Source: Gossypium raimondii (Eukaryota > Streptophyta > Magnoliopsida > Malvales > Malvaceae). From it: a stretch of DNA of 64,000 nt. The DNA lies in contig NC_068571.1 of the NCBI RefSeq assembly GCF_025698545.1, forward strand, positions 44,735,733 through 44,799,732, read 5' to 3'. The number at the start of each line of letters is the position of its first letter. The stretch's first letter is position 1. The notes beneath the pieces are model-generated. The model was not told the DNA's origin. It made no database searches and was given only the letters and a program-made list of their open reading frames with translations. Positions 61,443 through 64,000 of the stretch are shown here, in pieces. Both the position numbers and the translations under genes were made by a program.

Positions 61443-61704
61443 GTTTAGTCGTGTGGGGAACGGGAATGTGACTTTGTACCAAAACGGTGCGTTCGACCAA
61501 TGAGGGCTATTAGTGAAACAGTGCGCATAGGTTGTTATACAGCTGTAAGGGACCTTACTTTCCTATTTAGCCACCTATTAGTATTGCATGGTGGTTATGT
61601 TTTTGGATAATTAAATTTTGAAACTGTTTCTTCCTTCTCTCATGCGCTTTCTTTCCTTTTTCACTCTATCTTTTTAGTTGTCTTTTCTCTCTCAATTTCT
61701 GTAC
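61443..61704 (+). repeat. Putative LTR of the right-hand gypsy element
   Basis: About 260 bases from around tgtttagtcgtgtgggg to a pyrimidine-rich end near ctcaatttctgtac, just before a primer-binding-like site. The boundaries are inferred from position only; there is no second LTR in the window. Confidence 0.4.
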
Positions 61705-61713
61705 GGTATCAAA

Positions 61714-61725
61714 GGTATCAGAGCT
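61714..61725 (+). other. Primer-binding site of the gypsy element
   Basis: ggtatcagagct, complementary to the 3' end of initiator tRNA-Met, located between the LTR-like sequence and the Gag start. Confidence 0.5.
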
Positions 61726-61728
61726 CCA

Positions 61729-64000
61729 ATGATCCTCATGGTCGGTGACAGAGTGACTACTAGGTTACAAAATGATATAGAAACGATGCAAAAGGGACTT
61801 TCCCAACTGCAAGCAGAAATAGCACAAGTGGACGGTCGAATCGAGTCTCGTCTCGAGGTGTTTCATGAGAAAATGAAAAAGGAGCTCTGAGATTACTTGA
61901 AAAACCTTTCCGAGCAGTACGTGGGGCAACCATCAGTAGCAACATTTGGACATTCAATGGACAAAGTTAAGGGAATACTAGGGAAGTTTCCTCCTAGTAA
62001 AAGTTTGATCTTGTCTCCTATGCAGGAAAGTGGATAGGCTGGACTTCTTTCAAGAACCAATACAGTGGAGTCGTCCGGAAGGAAACTCAAGTTCAATTGC
62101 CCTCGGTTTGATGGAGAAGACTTTTGGGGATAGTGGTCTAAATTAGAGCAGTTCTTTGAAGCTGAAGAACTGTAGGAGCATGCCAAGGTTAGAATAGTGA
62201 TACTTCACCTTGAGGGAAAAGCCAAAGATTGGCATCACTTCTTCTACTAGAAAAATGGAGGATTTCATAAGCTTACGTGGGATACTTATGCAATGGGAAT
62301 TAAGGAGAGGTTCTGCTCTGCTATATTCTTGGACCCTATGATTGAGTTGGTATCGCTTAAACAAACAAGTAGTATGGATGTATACAATGACCACTTTATG
62401 AGTATACTTAACTAGTTACATCTTCCAAAAAGTTATGCCTTAAGCATTTTAATAAACAACTTAAGGGTGGAAGTATGCCAATATCTTAGGTTGTTTAAAC
62501 CATAAACCTTGGTGGAGGCATTTTAGATTGCTAGGCAAGTTGAGGGGACAGTAACCATTGTTTCAAGGAAAATGACACCAGTCAATAGTAGTGTTGGATA
62601 CTTTAAGTTCTTGTTTCCCAATCACATATTAGTTACCCCATATATCTGCACATCCTACAACTAATGGCCCTTCTACAGTTTCAAGTGGGCAAAATCGCCA
62701 AGTCATTGACTCAGTCAGAAATTGAAGATAGAATAAAGAAGGGGTTATATTTTTGGTGTGCGTCTAAGCACACACTTAGGCACAAATGCATTAAATCCCA
62801 GCTTTATCAACTTGTGGTGGAGCCTCAATCTAATTGTTTAGTAGATCTAAAATCTCAAGTGACAGAGGAATTCCTAGACTGTCCTGAACAGCTGGAAGCG
62901 GTGGAGCAAGATACTGAAAATACCACTCCAGTGTTCTCCTTATATGCTTTTCGCTGCTCTCAAGGACATAATATGATGAGATTAGTAGCTAAAATAGGGA
63001 ACACAGAGGTGATCATTCTTGTAGATTCTGGAAGTACTTACAACTTTGTGGATTCAAAGTTGGCCAAGAGATTAAACTTACTTATGGAACAATCTTGTCA
63101 ACTGAAATTTATGATAGCTGATGGGGACAATTTAACAATTAAAGGTTTGTGCAAGGCAATGAGTTGGGAAGCTTAGAAACTTAAATTTATCACAGATTTT
63201 TGGTCTTTTCTTTTAAAGGCTGTGATATGGTCTTAAGAGTACAGTAGCTCTTGTCCTTAGGGTCCATTATATAGAATTTTAGGTCACTTACCATGCAGTT
63301 TGAGCACCAACAGAAATTTTGCACTCTATAAGGTATCTTCTCAGGGGGTTTACAGTTTCTGTTAGGACAGCAGCTATCCAAACGTTTGACCATGGCGACA
63401 CCAGGCCCTTGTCCTATGATTTACACTTATGAACAGCAAACAACCCTTAAATTGTTACCTGTACCAATAAAATGAGATCTTCAGCAACTTTTGCTTGAGC
63501 ACGATGGTGTATTTTAGATGCTAGAAAGATTACCTCCTAAAAGATTACATGACCATCGAATCCCTCTTCATGATGAGAACAAGATAGTAAATATAAGACC
63601 CTACAGGTATCCCTCTTTCCAAAAGACTGAAATTAAAAGACCTATTCAGGAAATGTTACAAGTTGGGGTTATTAGGGATAGTAGCAGCCCTTTTGCATCT
63701 CTCACTATCATTGTGAGGAAAAAAATGAGAGTTGGAGACTATGTGTAGACTATAGACAACTAAATCAATTCACAATAAAGGATAGGTTCCCAATTCCTAT
63801 TATTAAAGAACTTCTAGACGAGCTTGGCCAAGCTTTTATCTTCTTTAAATTAGACTTGAGAGCTGGATATCACCAGATCAGAATGTGGGATGCAGACATT
63901 TTCAAAATAGCCTTTTAAACACATGAGGGGCACTATGAAATTTTGGTTATGCCATTTTGCCTAACCAATACCCCTTCCAACTTTCAAGCATTGATGAACT
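61729..64000 (+). mobile_element. Ty3/gypsy (chromovirus-like) Gag-Pol, broken, runs off the right end
   Basis: The Gag start is at 61729 (MILMVGDRVTTRLQND), with coiled coil and then a capsid-like region around RFDGEDFWG and LEQFFEAEEL (about 62105-62175), broken by stops. A zinc-knuckle remnant lies at about 62755-62790 (CASKHTLRHKC). The protease active site is in VDSGSTYNFVDSKL (63020-63060). Reverse transcriptase begins at about 63518 (RLPPKRLHDHRIPL) and continues through [18 protein letters not shown] (after a frameshift at about 63735) and [14 protein letters not shown] to the window edge. RNase H and integrase should lie beyond. Many stops show it is inactive. Confidence 0.75.

Noticed and set aside
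1-64000. tRNA, rRNA, CRISPR array or bacterial-type operon
   Set aside because: No cloverleaf-type sequence, ribosomal RNA text or regular short repeat-spacer array was seen; gene structure is plant nuclear throughout.

Overview
The window is plant nuclear DNA from a dicot, most likely cotton (Gossypium) or a close relative. That placement is an inference from the retroelement families and gene types; no marker gene here fixes the species. It is AT-rich, with intron-containing genes, canonical GT-AG splice sites and many nested, broken retroelements. There are no bacterial-style operons, CRISPR arrays or recognisable tRNA/rRNA genes.

Layout. 1-1.2 kb: AT-rich spacer. 1.24-7.09 kb: two long, diverged LTRs of a Tat/Ogre-like Ty3/gypsy family in inverted orientation around a 0.3 kb remnant with a polypurine tract facing each LTR and a short tandem array. 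7.37-7.87 kb: a two-exon gene for a small secreted peptide with two cysteine domains (defensin-like). 8.2-9.0 kb: a truncated copy of the 3' part of the reductase gene found intact at 40-42 kb. 9.87-10.74 and 30.06-30.93 kb: near-identical direct repeats bracketing about 19 kb, made of an Ogre-lineage gag-pol pseudogene (10.95-19.07 kb, no integrase) and an 11 kb non-coding block of odd composition that I cannot explain. 31.5-39.85 kb: a broken Ty1/copia element carrying two solo LTRs, each with a perfect 5-bp target duplication, one in its 5' LTR and one in its integrase.

The right part is gene-bearing, with the large genes on the minus strand: a cinnamoyl-CoA-reductase-like (SNL6-type) gene of five exons whose catalytic tyrosine is leucine (40.2-41.8 kb), an intronless GH81 endo-beta-1,3-glucanase (42.8-45.0 kb), a FLX-like coiled-coil gene (52.0-54.0 kb plus a 5' UTR intron to 55.7 kb) and an LRR receptor kinase of the inactive RLK902/RKL1 type (57.5-59.5 kb). 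A small basic hypothetical protein lies on the plus strand at 49.6 kb. A LINE fragment (46.6-48.4 kb), a ribosomal protein L12-like fragment (61.2 kb) and a second Ty3/gypsy element running off the right end (61.4-64.0 kb) fill the rest.

The genes are independent transcription units and I see no shared pathway. Defence is a loose theme (cysteine-rich peptide, SNL6-type reductase, glucanase, receptor kinase), but that is inference. No new multi-gene system is evident. The best leads are the unexplained 19-30 kb block and its flanking repeats, the inverted LTR pair, the reductase lacking its catalytic tyrosine, and the double-domain peptide.
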